Origin: Nitrospira sp. UBA2082
GTDB taxonomy: Bacteria; Nitrospirota; Nitrospiria; Nitrospirales; Nitrospiraceae
Length of the DNA: 64,000 nucleotides
Assembly (NCBI GenBank): GCA_002331335.1
Contig: DCZO01000019.1
Coordinates: forward strand, 43,299 to 107,298
Direction of reading: 5' to 3'
How positions within the stretch are numbered: position 1 is the first letter of the stretch; each line of letters opens with the position of its first letter. A program made the translations under genes and the position numbers. The notes under the pieces are model-generated. The model ran no database searches. It saw nothing but the letters and a program-made list of their open reading frames with translations, and was not told the origin of the DNA. Below, piece after piece: positions 27,161 through 36,247 of the stretch.

Positions 27161-27602
27161 TACACATCCTCCTTGATAGTGAACTTCCTGATCGCACTCT
27201 CCTTGCCCAATTCCCTGTTTCTTCGTTGCTTCGGCATGCCTTGCCATCGAACTGCCGACCCACCTCCTTTCGGCCATGTGATTCCGCCGTGGTCTTTCGC
27301 TCTACCGTGGTTTCCTTGGATGTCCCGTCCGCTCTGTGTCACGTCTTCGTTCTAAAAGTCCGGTGTTACTTCCGGATACGGACATCATTGAGATCAGGTA
27401 AATCTTGCGTTAAGGCGGGGACCCATGGGGCTCTTGCAGAACAATCGCGCGTCCCGCGCTGAGGCCGACGTTCAGGCGGTACTCTGTCCCGGCAGCGTTA
27501 CAAATGAGGGGGGAGGACGATTGATGGCGTGTTAAATCTTACGGAGGGTAGAAACACGCGCCGATAGGCCGCTCGTAGAGAGCGATCCGAGCCGGAGCAT
27601 GC
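27161..27602. other. Long intergenic leader upstream of the third VPLPA-CTERM gene
   Basis: 442 bp without a credible gene. On the minus strand it contains a variant regulatory repeat (27398-27413) and, nearer the start codon, an inverted repeat TCGGCA...TGCCGA in the future 5' leader (about 27232-27260). A small stem CGCTC-GTAGA-GAGCG lies at 27570-27584, just after tonB. The leader may be structured, but I could not match it to a riboswitch class. Confidence 0.4.
27398..27413 (-). promoter_or_regulatory. Variant 11-bp-period direct repeat upstream of VPLPA-CTERM gene
   Basis: Read towards the gene at 27160 the site is TTAAC-GCAAGA-TTTAC, one mismatch from the TTAAC-N6-TTAAC pattern. It is about 238 bp upstream of the start, further than the other sites. 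Confidence 0.3.
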
Positions 27603-28262
27603 TCAGACCGGCGGGAAGAACTTCACAATGACGGTACGATCCATGCCTTCCGGAGGCGGACGGACCTGGGTCACTTTGGAGAGGGCATCGAGGGCGGACT
27701 GATCGAACAACAGGCTGCCGGAGGAATTGATCAGGCGATATTGCAGCACCCGCCCCTGATCATCGATGACCAGCTCGCAGAGCACCGCGTACTCAAGATC
27801 CTCCGGCAGCGAGGGCGGCTGATGATACTGCGCCTGAATCATCGCCGTCAGAATATCTGAGTACCCGGAAAAGCGGTTGCGGCTCTTCTTGCCGATGGCA
27901 AAGGGATCGGCGCTCATCGGCGGCGGAGCGGGAGCATCCGAGGCCCTGGGAGGCGGGGGCGCTTCCGCCTCCTGGGGAGGCGGAGGAGGCGGAGGGGCTT
28001 CTTGTGGCGGCGGTTCCGGCTTGGGCGGCTCCGGCTTGGGCGGCTCCGGCTCCGGTTCCGGTTCCGGTTCTTTTTCAGGCGGGGGCGGCGGCTCTTCCTT
28101 CTTGAAGGCCGTCAGCTTGTACACCTTGATCAGATCCTGGCCCCACTCGGTCTGCGAGACCCAATAGAGCCCGGCCCCGAGGCCGATGTGGACCAGCCCG
28201 ACAATGAACAGCGTCGTACCGAGCTTGCTCTTCTTTTTTTCGAATCCGCGATAGCCGGACAT
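27603..28262 (-). CDS. TonB-family energy transducer
   Basis: A 219-aa TonB-like protein. One N-terminal TM helix (LGTTLFIVGLVHIGLGAGLYW, about 15-35) is followed by a Pro/Glu/Lys spacer (about 55-115, rich in PEPEP and PPPPP). The C-terminal TonB domain has YAVLCELVIDDQGRVLQYRLINSSG and ends VIVKFFPPV. It would carry proton-motive energy from ExbBD to an outer-membrane partner. It is the last gene of a minus-strand run with exbD, exbB and the two-partner secretion genes. No TonB-dependent receptor is in the window. Confidence 0.88.
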   Translation of the reverse strand: MSGYRGFEKKKSKLGTTLFIVGLVHIGLGAGLYWVSQTEWGQDLIKVYKLTAFKKEEPPPPPEKEPEPEPEPEPPKPEPPKPEPPPQEAPPPPPPPQEAEAPPPPRASDAPAPPPMSADPFAIGKKSRNRFSGYSDILTAMIQAQYHQPPSLPEDLEYAVLCELVIDDQGRVLQYRLINSSGSLLFDQSALDALSKVTQVRPPPEGMDRTVIVKFFPPV

Positions 28263-28275
28263 CTCCTAACTCAGC

Positions 28276-28350
28276 GTACCTCGTGAAGTGTGAAGCGTAT
28301 CTCGTATCTCGTCCCGGGACGTTTCACGCTTTACGATTCACGTTTTACGT
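28276..28350. repeat. Imperfect short-unit repeat (CGTGAAACG / CGTATCT family)
   Basis: The gap between exbD and tonB is filled by degenerate copies of short units: CGTATCT CGTATCT CGTC, then ACGTTTCACGC, TTTACGATTCACG, TTTTACGTC. Similar text occurs at 52329-52427. It looks like an intergenic simple-repeat family rather than a protein-binding site. Confidence 0.5.
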
Positions 28351-28352
28351 CC

Positions 28353-28769
28353 TTAGGGTTCATTGAACGGCTTCGTTGCGATGGCGAGTTCTTCGACGGG
28401 AATGCGCTGGAGAATATCCAGCACGGCGACGACATGTTTATATTCGACGCCGGCGTCGCCGCGCAGCACCAGCGGCAGCTTGCCGCCTTTCGCCGCCTTG
28501 AGATCGCGAATCAGCTTTTCCAGTTCGTTGAGCTTGACCCGCTCTTCATCCATGTAGACATCGCCGTTCTTTTTCACCGACAGCGTCGGCGTGCTGCTTT
28601 CCAGTTCGGTTTCGTGCGGCGTCGATTCCGGCAGCTTCAGCTCGATCCCCTGCACCATGGCTGTCGTGGTGATGATGAAGATGACCAACAAGACCCAGGC
28701 CAGGTCAAGCAGCGGCGTGATATTGATGTCCGAGACTGCGCCGTGTGATTTTTTTGAAAACCGTCTCAT
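28353..28769 (-). CDS. exbD: ExbD/TolR-family biopolymer transport protein
   Basis: A 138-aa protein with a short cytoplasmic N-terminus, one TM helix and a periplasmic domain. The TM starts DINITPLLDLAWVLLVIF, which contains the conserved Pro-Leu-x-Asp needed for proton use. I start at the ATG at 28769, which has GAGGAG at 5-6 bases; the frame upstream to 28820 is repeat-derived. It works with the ExbB-like protein encoded upstream and the TonB downstream. Confidence 0.88.
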   Translation of the reverse strand: MRRFSKKSHGAVSDINITPLLDLAWVLLVIFIITTTAMVQGIELKLPESTPHETELESSTPTLSVKKNGDVYMDEERVKLNELEKLIRDLKAAKGGKLPLVLRGDAGVEYKHVVAVLDILQRIPVEELAIATKPFNEP

Positions 28770-28789
28770 AATCTCCTCGTGCCTCGTCG

Positions 28790-28866
28790 CCGCGAGAGTA
28801 GCGGGACTAGCCGGAGCCACGCGACTCGCTCGTCTCGCATCTCTCGCCAGTCCCGCTCGTCTCGCC
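28790..28866. repeat. GCGAGAC-type short repeat between exbB and exbD
   Basis: On the minus strand the gap reads as variants of GCGAGACGAGC: GGCGAGACGAGCGGGAC, TGCGAGACGAGCGAG, CCCGCTACTCTCGC. The same word family appears inside the 5' end of the lptE-like ORF (55150-55250). Confidence 0.45.
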
Positions 28867-29649
28867 TTAATGCCCTGTTGCCGCGCCGGACGGTTCCGCC
28901 TCTTGGCGGTGACCGCCGGGGCGATAGTCTTCGAGGTCTTCCTCCGCAGACGCAGCTCCGTTTTTGTCCCGGAGATACTCGGTCATGAAGACGGTTTCGA
29001 GATGGGCCGCGAAGTTATCCAATTCCATCGTAATGGTTTTGGTTTTCGTCACGAGGAAGTTGTAGCAAAAGAGGGAGGGGATCGCGACCATCAGTCCCGC
29101 CACCGTGGCAATCAAGGCCGAGGCCACGCCAGGGGCCATCGTCGTGAGGGTGGCTTGCTGGGCTCGGCCGATTCCGGAAAAGGTATCCATGACGCCCCAC
29201 ACCGTCCCGAGCAACCCGATGAACGGCCCGCCGCTGATGGCGGTAGCCAGCACGATCATGCCGGACTCCAGCCCGACCGCGGCTTCGCCCAGGACCCGCT
29301 CCAATGCGATCCGCACGGCGCTCATGCCGTGATGGGGGATCTTCTCCGTCCCGTACTTTTCCTGCTGCGCCTTCAGTTCCTCACATCCGCCGTAATAGAG
29401 GTCGTACATGGGGGAACCCTGGAGTTGTTTGTCCGGCCCCTTCCCGAACAAAGCCAGCGGGCCTTTGGCCTTCGAATAGAGGCCCAAGAACGCGGCGTTC
29501 CGTTTCTTGGCTCTCCCCAATTGGCGAAACTTATTGATGATGACCGTCCAGCTGACCAGTGAAAAGAAGAGCAACACCGCGATCGTAATTTTCCCTTCGA
29601 GCGTCGCATGACTCAGCGCGAATGCGACACCGCCTGAACTCATATCCAT
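28867..29649 (-). CDS. exbB: MotA/TolQ/ExbB-family proton channel protein
   Basis: A 260-aa protein with three TM helices: an N-terminal one (ITIAVLLFFSLVSWTVIINKF), and two later ones around SGMIVLATAISGGPFIGLLGTVWGVMDTF and VASALIATVAGLMVAIPSLFCYNFL. The middle motif GPFIGLLGTVWG is typical. The long loop between TM1 and TM2 (AKGPLALFGKGPDKQLQGSPMYDLYY) is cytoplasmic. The gene starts 19 bp after the tpsA stop, so it belongs to the same transcript. Confidence 0.88.
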   Translation of the reverse strand: MDMSSGGVAFALSHATLEGKITIAVLLFFSLVSWTVIINKFRQLGRAKKRNAAFLGLYSKAKGPLALFGKGPDKQLQGSPMYDLYYGGCEELKAQQEKYGTEKIPHHGMSAVRIALERVLGEAAVGLESGMIVLATAISGGPFIGLLGTVWGVMDTFSGIGRAQQATLTTMAPGVASALIATVAGLMVAIPSLFCYNFLVTKTKTITMELDNFAAHLETVFMTEYLRDKNGAASAEEDLEDYRPGGHRQEAEPSGAATGH

Positions 29650-29668
29650 GCTGCCTTGTCCTTTCTCG

Positions 29669-32600
29669 TCAGTTGCCCGGCTGCGCCTGCGGTTTCACGT
29701 CCACCTGAATGACCACGCCGCGTTTCATTCTAGGGAGTTGCGGCCCCTTGGATTTGCCGTCTTTGGCGTCAGTGCCTGCTGCCACCACCTGCTTTTCGGC
29801 GGTGGCGCGCGCTTGCTGCGTGGATGACTCCGTCGTCTTTTCCTGAACTGTTTCCACCGTCTTGGACGCCGTCACGGAGGTGCTCGATGTCGCCGACGCT
29901 GTCGCCGAGACGGTGCCTGTCACGCCGCTCAATCCTCCGCCCAACGACGACCCGCCGGCGCTGGACCCGCCGCTCACGCTCCCGCCGATGGCCGCGGTTC
30001 CGGAAAACGCGCCGACAAATGAGGAGAGGTTGCCCTTCACGGCCCCTTCCACATCGAACTGGACATCACCCTCGATCGTGCCGCCCTGAAGATCCAGATT
30101 ACGGCCCGCGAAGATCCTGATGCGCCGCCCTCTGATGCCGGCCGAAGGGACCACCAGATCACGTCCCGCCCTCAGATTGATATCGCCGAGTTCGAGAGGC
30201 AACCCTCCCTTGTCCGGGTTCTGCGTGATGAACCGCTCGAAGATCTGCCGGTATACAGGCTCCCGCGCCGCCACCATGTCGGCCAGACGGTCTTCCAGGA
30301 CACTCGTGTTCCGGCCGAGAAAATTCTGCTTGACGATCTCGCCCTTCAGCGCCTCGATTGCCGGCGTGTCGAATTTCGGGAAATTCAGCGGAAACTTCGG
30401 ATCACTCCCGTGGTGCGTGAAAATGCCGCTGCCGGGCACGAGAAATACCAGATCAGGGCGGTCTCTCCCGAATTCGTCCTTCCCTTGGTCGATCACGAAC
30501 TCAATCGACTCGTTTCTCCCGCCGCTGCCCGCATTGATATCGCCTTCCGTGGAGTATATGGAGATGTTGCCGCCCGTGAGGGTGGCAATGCGGGATTGGA
30601 ACACATCCACGTCGCCGGTCGTCTTGATATCGATGTCGCCGCCACGGATCGAGAGAATCCCGGAATTCGGATTCGACCCGAAGGTGCCGACCGTGAGTTT
30701 GCCGCCGGTTGCTTGTTCAATCGACACCAGGGACGCATCCGCCAGCTGGATCTGCCCGTCGATCAGCAGGACGATTTTCCCGTCCACGATGATCGGCTTC
30801 CCCTTGGCCAGCACCGGCGTAAAGGGCTTGCCGTTGATCAGTTGGCCGGGCCGATCGAGGACCACTGTACCCTGAGAAATAACCGGCTGTGTCCCATCGA
30901 GAACAATCGGGACCCCATCGACCTTGACGGGCTTCCCATCCACCGTGAGGATATTGGCCAGCACCACACCCTGCACCAGCTGATTGGTCGGACTGCCGTC
31001 AGGATTCAGGGCCGGCTTCGTTCCCAATCCATGAATCGAGATATCAGCGCCGTTATGGCTCACGATGCGAGTCTGGGTCATCACAATATCTTTGCCCACC
31101 CCGATATCGATCAATCCGGGTCCATTGACTTCACCGAATTCCAAGCTGCGATGTTGAATGCCCCGACCGTCGCCGAGATCCAGATTGCCGGTTCCTGGAA
31201 CCGGGTTGCCCGTGGCGTCCAATGACCCGACCCGCACCTTGGCGATGCCTCTGCCGACAAATTCGAGGCCGGTCTCGAAGCAAGTGGGGCAATTCCGGCT
31301 AAATCCCATGTTCCCCCCGGCCTTCACCGTGGCGGTGACTCCCTCGGGAACGGATGTGATCAATGTAAATTCTCCGCCCGTTCGGGCTCCGGTGGTCGGA
31401 TCCACGATCACACCGATATCCCTGCCGGCCTCGACCGTCACTTGCTTCCTGAAAACCGGCGATAAGAGATTGAGCACCAACGAGTAGATCCCACCCGTCT
31501 CACTCTTGAAATTCACCTCCTGCACCTGGTGAGTGGGATCGACGCCTTGAGGCAGCGGTTGAACCAATTCTACAGCCTTGTCCGAGAAGATGCCTTGCAA
31601 CACTTTGAGATCGCCCTGACGTTGAGTCACGACAGGCGCACCTGAAAACTGTGGGATCGACGGCCATTGCGCTTCGCTGAACTCCTGCTCCTTCGGTTTC
31701 TTGAGAAGGGTCGGCTGAGAGAGCAGATTCTCGGGCCTGGCGATGAACCGGCCCAATTTAGGATCTTTCGAGGCGGTGGGCAGGTACAGCAACTGCCAGC
31801 TCCCGGTCTTTTCATCGTCGCCGACGAACACCAGCTTGTATTGAGGATCTCTCCTGGTCCCGACTTGTCTCACCACGCCCGCCAGGTCGTACTTAGCGAA
31901 GAAATTCAGTCGTCCCGTGACCGACGGCCAGAAATTCAGGTCCGACTCGATCAGGATCCTACCCTCCGGAGCCTGTGCATCGAATGAAGCCGGGTAAATT
32001 CTACGTGCGGAGTTGAGGCCTCCCGCTGAATTGGCAAGCTGAGGCTTCAAGAAAATATCCCCCAGGGACGACAACAGCGATACACTGCTGTCTTGATGAA
32101 CGGTGATATAGGGATCGCCTGTTTCAAACAGATCTTCCACCAGCCCTCTGTCCTGCACGAGGCCCAAGTAGATATTACCGCGCGCGTTCATGTTGACGGT
32201 CGTCTTGAACACTTCCGTAAGTTTCCCCAGGCCGGAATCATCGATTCTGCCTCCGCCGACGGTAATATTTGCGTAGAGCGGCGCAGTGGCGGTGCCGTCC
32301 CATCCAACATGGCCGCCAGTCGGATGCTGCCCTACGCCGGGACCCACATTCGTTCCCACATTGACGGTAGCAGTCCCATTGCCGAGCAGAAAGCCCGGAC
32401 CCACCTGAGAGTTGCCCACCAACCCGCCGAGGAAGTTCCGGCCCACATTCAGGGTGAGATTCCCGAGTTGGTTCAGCCTGATTCCCGTCACGAACCCGCC
32501 CACCAAGCCGCTCGGGGCGATCAAGTCCCGGTCGGTCGTGATCGTGATGTCTCCACCGGCAAAGGTTTCAAGCATCGGTTGGCCAGGAGCATTCACGGTG

Positions 32601-34141
32601 AGTTGTGTCAACCGGATGTCGCCGAACGCCGTGAGGCTCCGCCCCGCGTCCACGACGATGGAACCACCCGATCCGGTGGAGATAGTTGACCCTCGAATCT
32701 CGATATGCTCATTCGCGAGCAGCTTGTAGTCCCACCGGCTGCCCACGTCTCCTTGCCCGCGATCGCCGTTCGTAATACGGGCATTGTTGAACAGAAGATT
32801 CCGGCCTGCGTTGAATGTCAGCGTTCCTGTTTGCCCTTGCGGCAACAGCCACGCGGATAAGTCAAAGCGGGCCGTGACGGTCATATCTGCGGTCGATTGA
32901 AACTCGACGTCGTTCAGGCCGCTGGTAAGAATCTGGTCGGTTAAGTTGTCGAGCATGGAGGTCGTGATAGGGCTGTTTCCATCGAAGATCGGATCGATGA
33001 GCAATTTACCGCCGCGGAACCCCGCGAGCGCATGGGCGCGGAAGGCGCCCTCCCATGAGACCTTGCTCGCGCTCAATTCGATGAATCCGCCGTGGCCCCC
33101 TTGCGCACCGCCGGACACATCGATGAGCGCGCCTTTCTTGAAATCGGTCTGCCCCTTCGTCAAATCGGCTTTCGCGATCACCGTGCCGCCGTCGGACACC
33201 CCTGTCGAATCGCCCTTCACCAAAATTCTGCTGCCGTCGGCCAAGGTCACGGCGTCGGATGCGATCAATTCAACCCGGCCGTTTTTCTGCTGCACGCTGT
33301 TGGCCTGGATCAGCCCGGACTGATTGACGACCTTGCCGAACAGGCTCACGTGTCCGCCGTCGGCGATCAAATCTCCGAGATTCGTCGCCTGGCCCGTTGG
33401 GGCCGTGACCTCGACGAACAGTCCGCGACCGTCGGGACGGTTGCTGAGATAGGCACTGGTCCCCGCCGCAAGAGCGACATGCCCGCCGTCGCTTCGGATG
33501 ATGCCGGCATTCTCCACATTGTGCGCGAACAGATACGCCCCGAAGGGACCGGCCGTAATCTGCCCTTCATTGCGCACCATGCCAGTCAGAGAAGTTTCAG
33601 CGAACCCGAAGTGAGTCGACGCTCCGCCGAACCGATAGGCTCCAGCGAGGAAATCCGCGTCGCTCATATGCAGCGTCGATGCCACCAGTCCTCCGACGTT
33701 GACCTGCGCATTGGCGCCGAACAGGATGCCGTTTGGGTTGAGCAAGAAGACGGTCCCGGTCGCATTCAGCATGCCGTTGATGAGACTGGGTTGCGCATCA
33801 TAGATCCGATTGAGCGCGACGCCGCCGACCGGCTGCAGGAAACTGGTCACTTGGTTGGGCGCAATGTTGAACTGCCCCCAATGAATGATGGCGTGCTGTG
33901 AGGCCTGTGTGATGGTGACCACATCGGTCCCGAGTCCTGACACGGACGCCTGGCCCGCCACCACGGCAGGATCCACCGGATTCGCAACACTTTCAGACCC
34001 AAGCGCGCTGAACAGGAGGCCTCCGATCGCGACGGCCACCACGATCAGCCGTCTACCCCTCTGCCACCGCCGGAGCGCGCGGGCCAAGACGGCGCCGTTG
34101 ACCTTGAGATATCCGGTGACCGCGTACGAGGGGTGTTCCAT
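29669..34141 (-). CDS. TpsA-type filamentous haemagglutinin-like exoprotein
   Basis: Secreted exoprotein of about 1490 aa for the TpsB protein encoded just upstream. It has a long N-terminal signal region (basic RRWQRGRR, then LIVVAVAIGGLLFSALGSESVA), followed by the TPS haemagglutination domain: VVTITQASQHAIIHWGQFNIAPNQ, LNRI, GTVFLLNPNGILFG and SLVNVGG-type strands. The rest is a beta-helix-like body of short Gly/Asp-rich repeats. The C-terminus has a Ser/Thr/Gly-rich region (SGGSSAGGSSLGGGLSG...) and ends in a Gln/Pro-rich tail. I start at the ATG at 34141, preceded by GGAG; the frame upstream overlaps tpsB. A single CPTC pair is present. It is probably an adhesin or matrix protein. Confidence 0.88.
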   Translation of the reverse strand: MEHPSYAVTGYLKVNGAVLARALRRWQRGRRLIVVAVAIGGLLFSALGSESVANPVDPAVVAGQASVSGLGTDVVTITQASQHAIIHWGQFNIAPNQVTSFLQPVGGVALNRIYDAQPSLINGMLNATGTVFLLNPNGILFGANAQVNVGGLVASTLHMSDADFLAGAYRFGGASTHFGFAETSLTGMVRNEGQITAGPFGAYLFAHNVENAGIIRSDGGHVALAAGTSAYLSNRPDGRGLFVEVTAPTGQATNLGDLIADGGHVSLFGKVVNQSGLIQANSVQQKNGRVELIASDAVTLADGSRILVKGDSTGVSDGGTVIAKADLTKGQTDFKKGALIDVSGGAQGGHGGFIELSASKVSWEGAFRAHALAGFRGGKLLIDPIFDGNSPITTSMLDNLTDQILTSGLNDVEFQSTADMTVTARFDLSAWLLPQGQTGTLTFNAGRNLLFNNARITNGDRGQGDVGSRWDYKLLANEHIEIRGSTISTGSGGSIVVDAGRSLTAFGDIRLTQLTVNAPGQPMLETFAGGDITITTDRDLIAPSGLVGGFVTGIRLNQLGNLTLNVGRNFLGGLVGNSQVGPGFLLGNGTATVNVGTNVGPGVGQHPTGGHVGWDGTATAPLYANITVGGGRIDDSGLGKLTEVFKTTVNMNARGNIYLGLVQDRGLVEDLFETGDPYITVHQDSSVSLLSSLGDIFLKPQLANSAGGLNSARRIYPASFDAQAPEGRILIESDLNFWPSVTGRLNFFAKYDLAGVVRQVGTRRDPQYKLVFVGDDEKTGSWQLLYLPTASKDPKLGRFIARPENLLSQPTLLKKPKEQEFSEAQWPSIPQFSGAPVVTQRQGDLKVLQGIFSDKAVELVQPLPQGVDPTHQVQEVNFKSETGGIYSLVLNLLSPVFRKQVTVEAGRDIGVIVDPTTGARTGGEFTLITSVPEGVTATVKAGGNMGFSRNCPTCFETGLEFVGRGIAKVRVGSLDATGNPVPGTGNLDLGDGRGIQHRSLEFGEVNGPGLIDIGVGKDIVMTQTRIVSHNGADISIHGLGTKPALNPDGSPTNQLVQGVVLANILTVDGKPVKVDGVPIVLDGTQPVISQGTVVLDRPGQLINGKPFTPVLAKGKPIIVDGKIVLLIDGQIQLADASLVSIEQATGGKLTVGTFGSNPNSGILSIRGGDIDIKTTGDVDVFQSRIATLTGGNISIYSTEGDINAGSGGRNESIEFVIDQGKDEFGRDRPDLVFLVPGSGIFTHHGSDPKFPLNFPKFDTPAIEALKGEIVKQNFLGRNTSVLEDRLADMVAAREPVYRQIFERFITQNPDKGGLPLELGDINLRAGRDLVVPSAGIRGRRIRIFAGRNLDLQGGTIEGDVQFDVEGAVKGNLSSFVGAFSGTAAIGGSVSGGSSAGGSSLGGGLSGVTGTVSATASATSSTSVTASKTVETVQEKTTESSTQQARATAEKQVVAAGTDAKDGKSKGPQLPRMKRGVVIQVDVKPQAQPGN

Positions 34142-34158
34142 ATTCTGCTCCACGCCGT

Positions 34159-35958
34159 TCAGTAGGCGACCGTCACCATGAAATGAACGAAGGTATCTCC
34201 GCGCTTCGTCGTGGTCGCGTCGCGCAAGGCCCAGCCCTGATCCAGCCGCAAGGCCAGGTTGTACGGCACGAGCTGCGCTCTGATTCCGGCCCCGACGCCT
34301 TCCAACCGGAACTGATCCTTCTGCCCGATCGGCGCCTTGGCGATCCACAATTGGGCGACGTCATAGAACGCCGCGAGTTTCCACTCGATTTTCACCTCGG
34401 ATGATCGGCGCCGCTGCCAGATCACGTCCAGCGGAACGTCGATCAGGTTGGGGGTGGTCAATTCAGCCCGGCCGCGCAGCGCATGGTCGGCGATCGCCTC
34501 GCTTTGCACGTACCCGCGCACCGAATCCGCGCCTCCGGCAAAGTACGATTCCGCCGGCACGAGCGGCTCGCTCGCCCATTGTCCATCCGCATGGAGCAAC
34601 AGATTGAAACCGTAGGGAAGCGCCTGGGGCCGATCCAGCGAGGCCTGTACCACGGCGAATTTGCCGGTCGCCCCACGGCGTTGTCCCGGTTTGCCGAACG
34701 GATCGTTCGGATCTCCGGTAAAATCCTCTTTCTTCCCTCCCGGAAGAATGGGCCAATAGCCTTTCACCGTCGTTGAAAACAGCGTCACACCGAGTGGGTC
34801 CGGACGGACCATGGAATAGCCCAGCGAGAGCGGCAGATACTGAATGGGGCTCAGCACCACCGCGGTCCCGAGGTTTCCGGGAAAGGTCGCTTCCGTTTTT
34901 TCCAATCGCTTGTAGTCGGCGCCGAACGTGAGTGAATGCGCGGCGGCGCCTCCTTCGAAAATCGGGAAAAAGTAGCGGACGCCGGCCACGGTCGCATTCC
35001 CCGCCACCGACACATTCCCCGGACTGATCGCCAACGTGCTGCCTCCCAGAATCGACTTACTGATGACCTTCGATACGTAAAAAGCCAGCGCATTCTGCGG
35101 GCCGCGAATGGGCGCGACATAGGTGCCCGAATAGCCCTGGACAGCGCCCCAATCCGTGGGAGTCTGAATCGTCTGGACCGACACGATATGGTCCGCATTC
35201 CAGAGATTCGTGTACGACACTTCCGCGGTCAGCCGGTTCGCCGGCGTCGTGAACGGTCCCTTGTTATCCGCGGTCAATTTGGCGTGGAGCGGCAACCGAT
35301 CTTTAATTTTCAATTCCAGATCGACGCTGCCCAATTCGCTGCCGGGTTTGAGCACCGGGGTCACCTTGAGATCCGGATTGGCGTTGACGGCATCGAGCTC
35401 TTTGACCAAGATCTTCTCTTCAATCAGGTTTCCGGGCCGGAGCGATGGAAGCTTCTGTAGGATCTGGTAGCGGGGATAGTACTGATTGCCGGTCACTCTG
35501 ATATTGAGCAGCCGCCCCTCGATCACCTGCATGCGCACCGTGCCGTCGTCGATCGTCTGTTCCGGAATCGTGACGACAATGGTCGGAAATCCCAGCGCCT
35601 GATACGCTTTTTCCAATGCGCCTCTGGCACGCTCCAGATCGGTCATTTGCCTGCTCTGGCCCTTATACTTTCCCAGCACCTCCTCGACCTTCTCCTGCGG
35701 AAGCAGGGTGCTGCCTTCTACGACAAAGGTTTTGATCTCGAATCCTGGTCGCTCGTCCGAAACTTCCGCGGGTGGAGCGGGCTTGGTCTCGACGGGTTTA
35801 TCCCTGTCCGATTGAGCCGGCCCTGCTTGAGCCAGCAGGGTGGGGACCTGGACAGCTCGTCGATGAAGCTGCTCCGCCCAGCCGGTTTCTATCCCTACTC
35901 CCATCAATGCCGTGACCATGCACACCACAACATTATGCCGAACGAGTTGGCTGTTCAT
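34159..35958 (-). CDS. TpsB-type outer-membrane transporter (ShlB/FhaC/HecB family)
   Basis: A 599-aa Omp85-superfamily protein. A signal peptide (about 1-28) is followed by a Pro-rich linker, then two POTRA domains (FEIKTFVVEGSTLLPQEKVEEVL; VIEGRLLNIRVTGNQYYPRYQI) and a 16-strand barrel. The barrel carries the conserved loop-6 motif GGADSVRGY and ends in ...FVHFMVTVAY with a C-terminal aromatic residue, the usual outer-membrane signal. It moves TpsA across the outer membrane. It is the first gene of the run and faces the gspC-like gene across a 289-bp divergent gap. Confidence 0.92.
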   Translation of the reverse strand: MNSQLVRHNVVVCMVTALMGVGIETGWAEQLHRRAVQVPTLLAQAGPAQSDRDKPVETKPAPPAEVSDERPGFEIKTFVVEGSTLLPQEKVEEVLGKYKGQSRQMTDLERARGALEKAYQALGFPTIVVTIPEQTIDDGTVRMQVIEGRLLNIRVTGNQYYPRYQILQKLPSLRPGNLIEEKILVKELDAVNANPDLKVTPVLKPGSELGSVDLELKIKDRLPLHAKLTADNKGPFTTPANRLTAEVSYTNLWNADHIVSVQTIQTPTDWGAVQGYSGTYVAPIRGPQNALAFYVSKVISKSILGGSTLAISPGNVSVAGNATVAGVRYFFPIFEGGAAAHSLTFGADYKRLEKTEATFPGNLGTAVVLSPIQYLPLSLGYSMVRPDPLGVTLFSTTVKGYWPILPGGKKEDFTGDPNDPFGKPGQRRGATGKFAVVQASLDRPQALPYGFNLLLHADGQWASEPLVPAESYFAGGADSVRGYVQSEAIADHALRGRAELTTPNLIDVPLDVIWQRRRSSEVKIEWKLAAFYDVAQLWIAKAPIGQKDQFRLEGVGAGIRAQLVPYNLALRLDQGWALRDATTTKRGDTFVHFMVTVAY

Positions 35959-36114
35959 GCCACGTCAGTGCTTCCGACCGGCGACTATTGAGATTCACGC
36001 CGACCATTCCGTTTCTTCCTTCGCCCATGATCTCTCATGGACGGCCTTGAACTCTGACCGTGATAGACCGAGTCCTTCGGGAGTCACTCTCCAAGAAGGA
36101 TGTATCGACAGGCT

Positions 36115-36130
36115 GTTACGGTGGCGTTAC
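36115..36130. promoter_or_regulatory. 11-bp-period direct repeat in the tpsB/gspC divergent region
   Basis: GTTAC-GGTGGC-GTTAC on the plus strand (GTAAC-GCCACC-GTAAC towards tpsB), two perfect half-sites with 6-bp spacing. It is 157 bp from the tpsB start and 118 bp from the gspC-like start, so it could serve either or both. Confidence 0.45.
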
Positions 36131-36247
36131 CGAAAGATTTGTCTTTTGTTAGTTCTCTGGAAACAGGCGTGGCTCCCCTTGCGCGCCTTCCGCGCAGCGA
36201 CTAGAGTGCGCAGTGCTTCTCAGATGCTCACAGGAGATCGACGATCC

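Noticed and set aside
27161..27360. c-di-GMP-I riboswitch in the leader of the VPLPA-CTERM gene
   Set aside because: A few words look similar (GAAACC, GGCC), but the tetraloop stems and the conserved core do not form by eye.
19000..28300. Sigma-54 promoters (GG-N10-GC) upstream of the cargo genes, expected for some exosortase systems
   Set aside because: Candidates had the wrong spacing (for example GG-N11-GC near 24700) or lacked the -12 GC.
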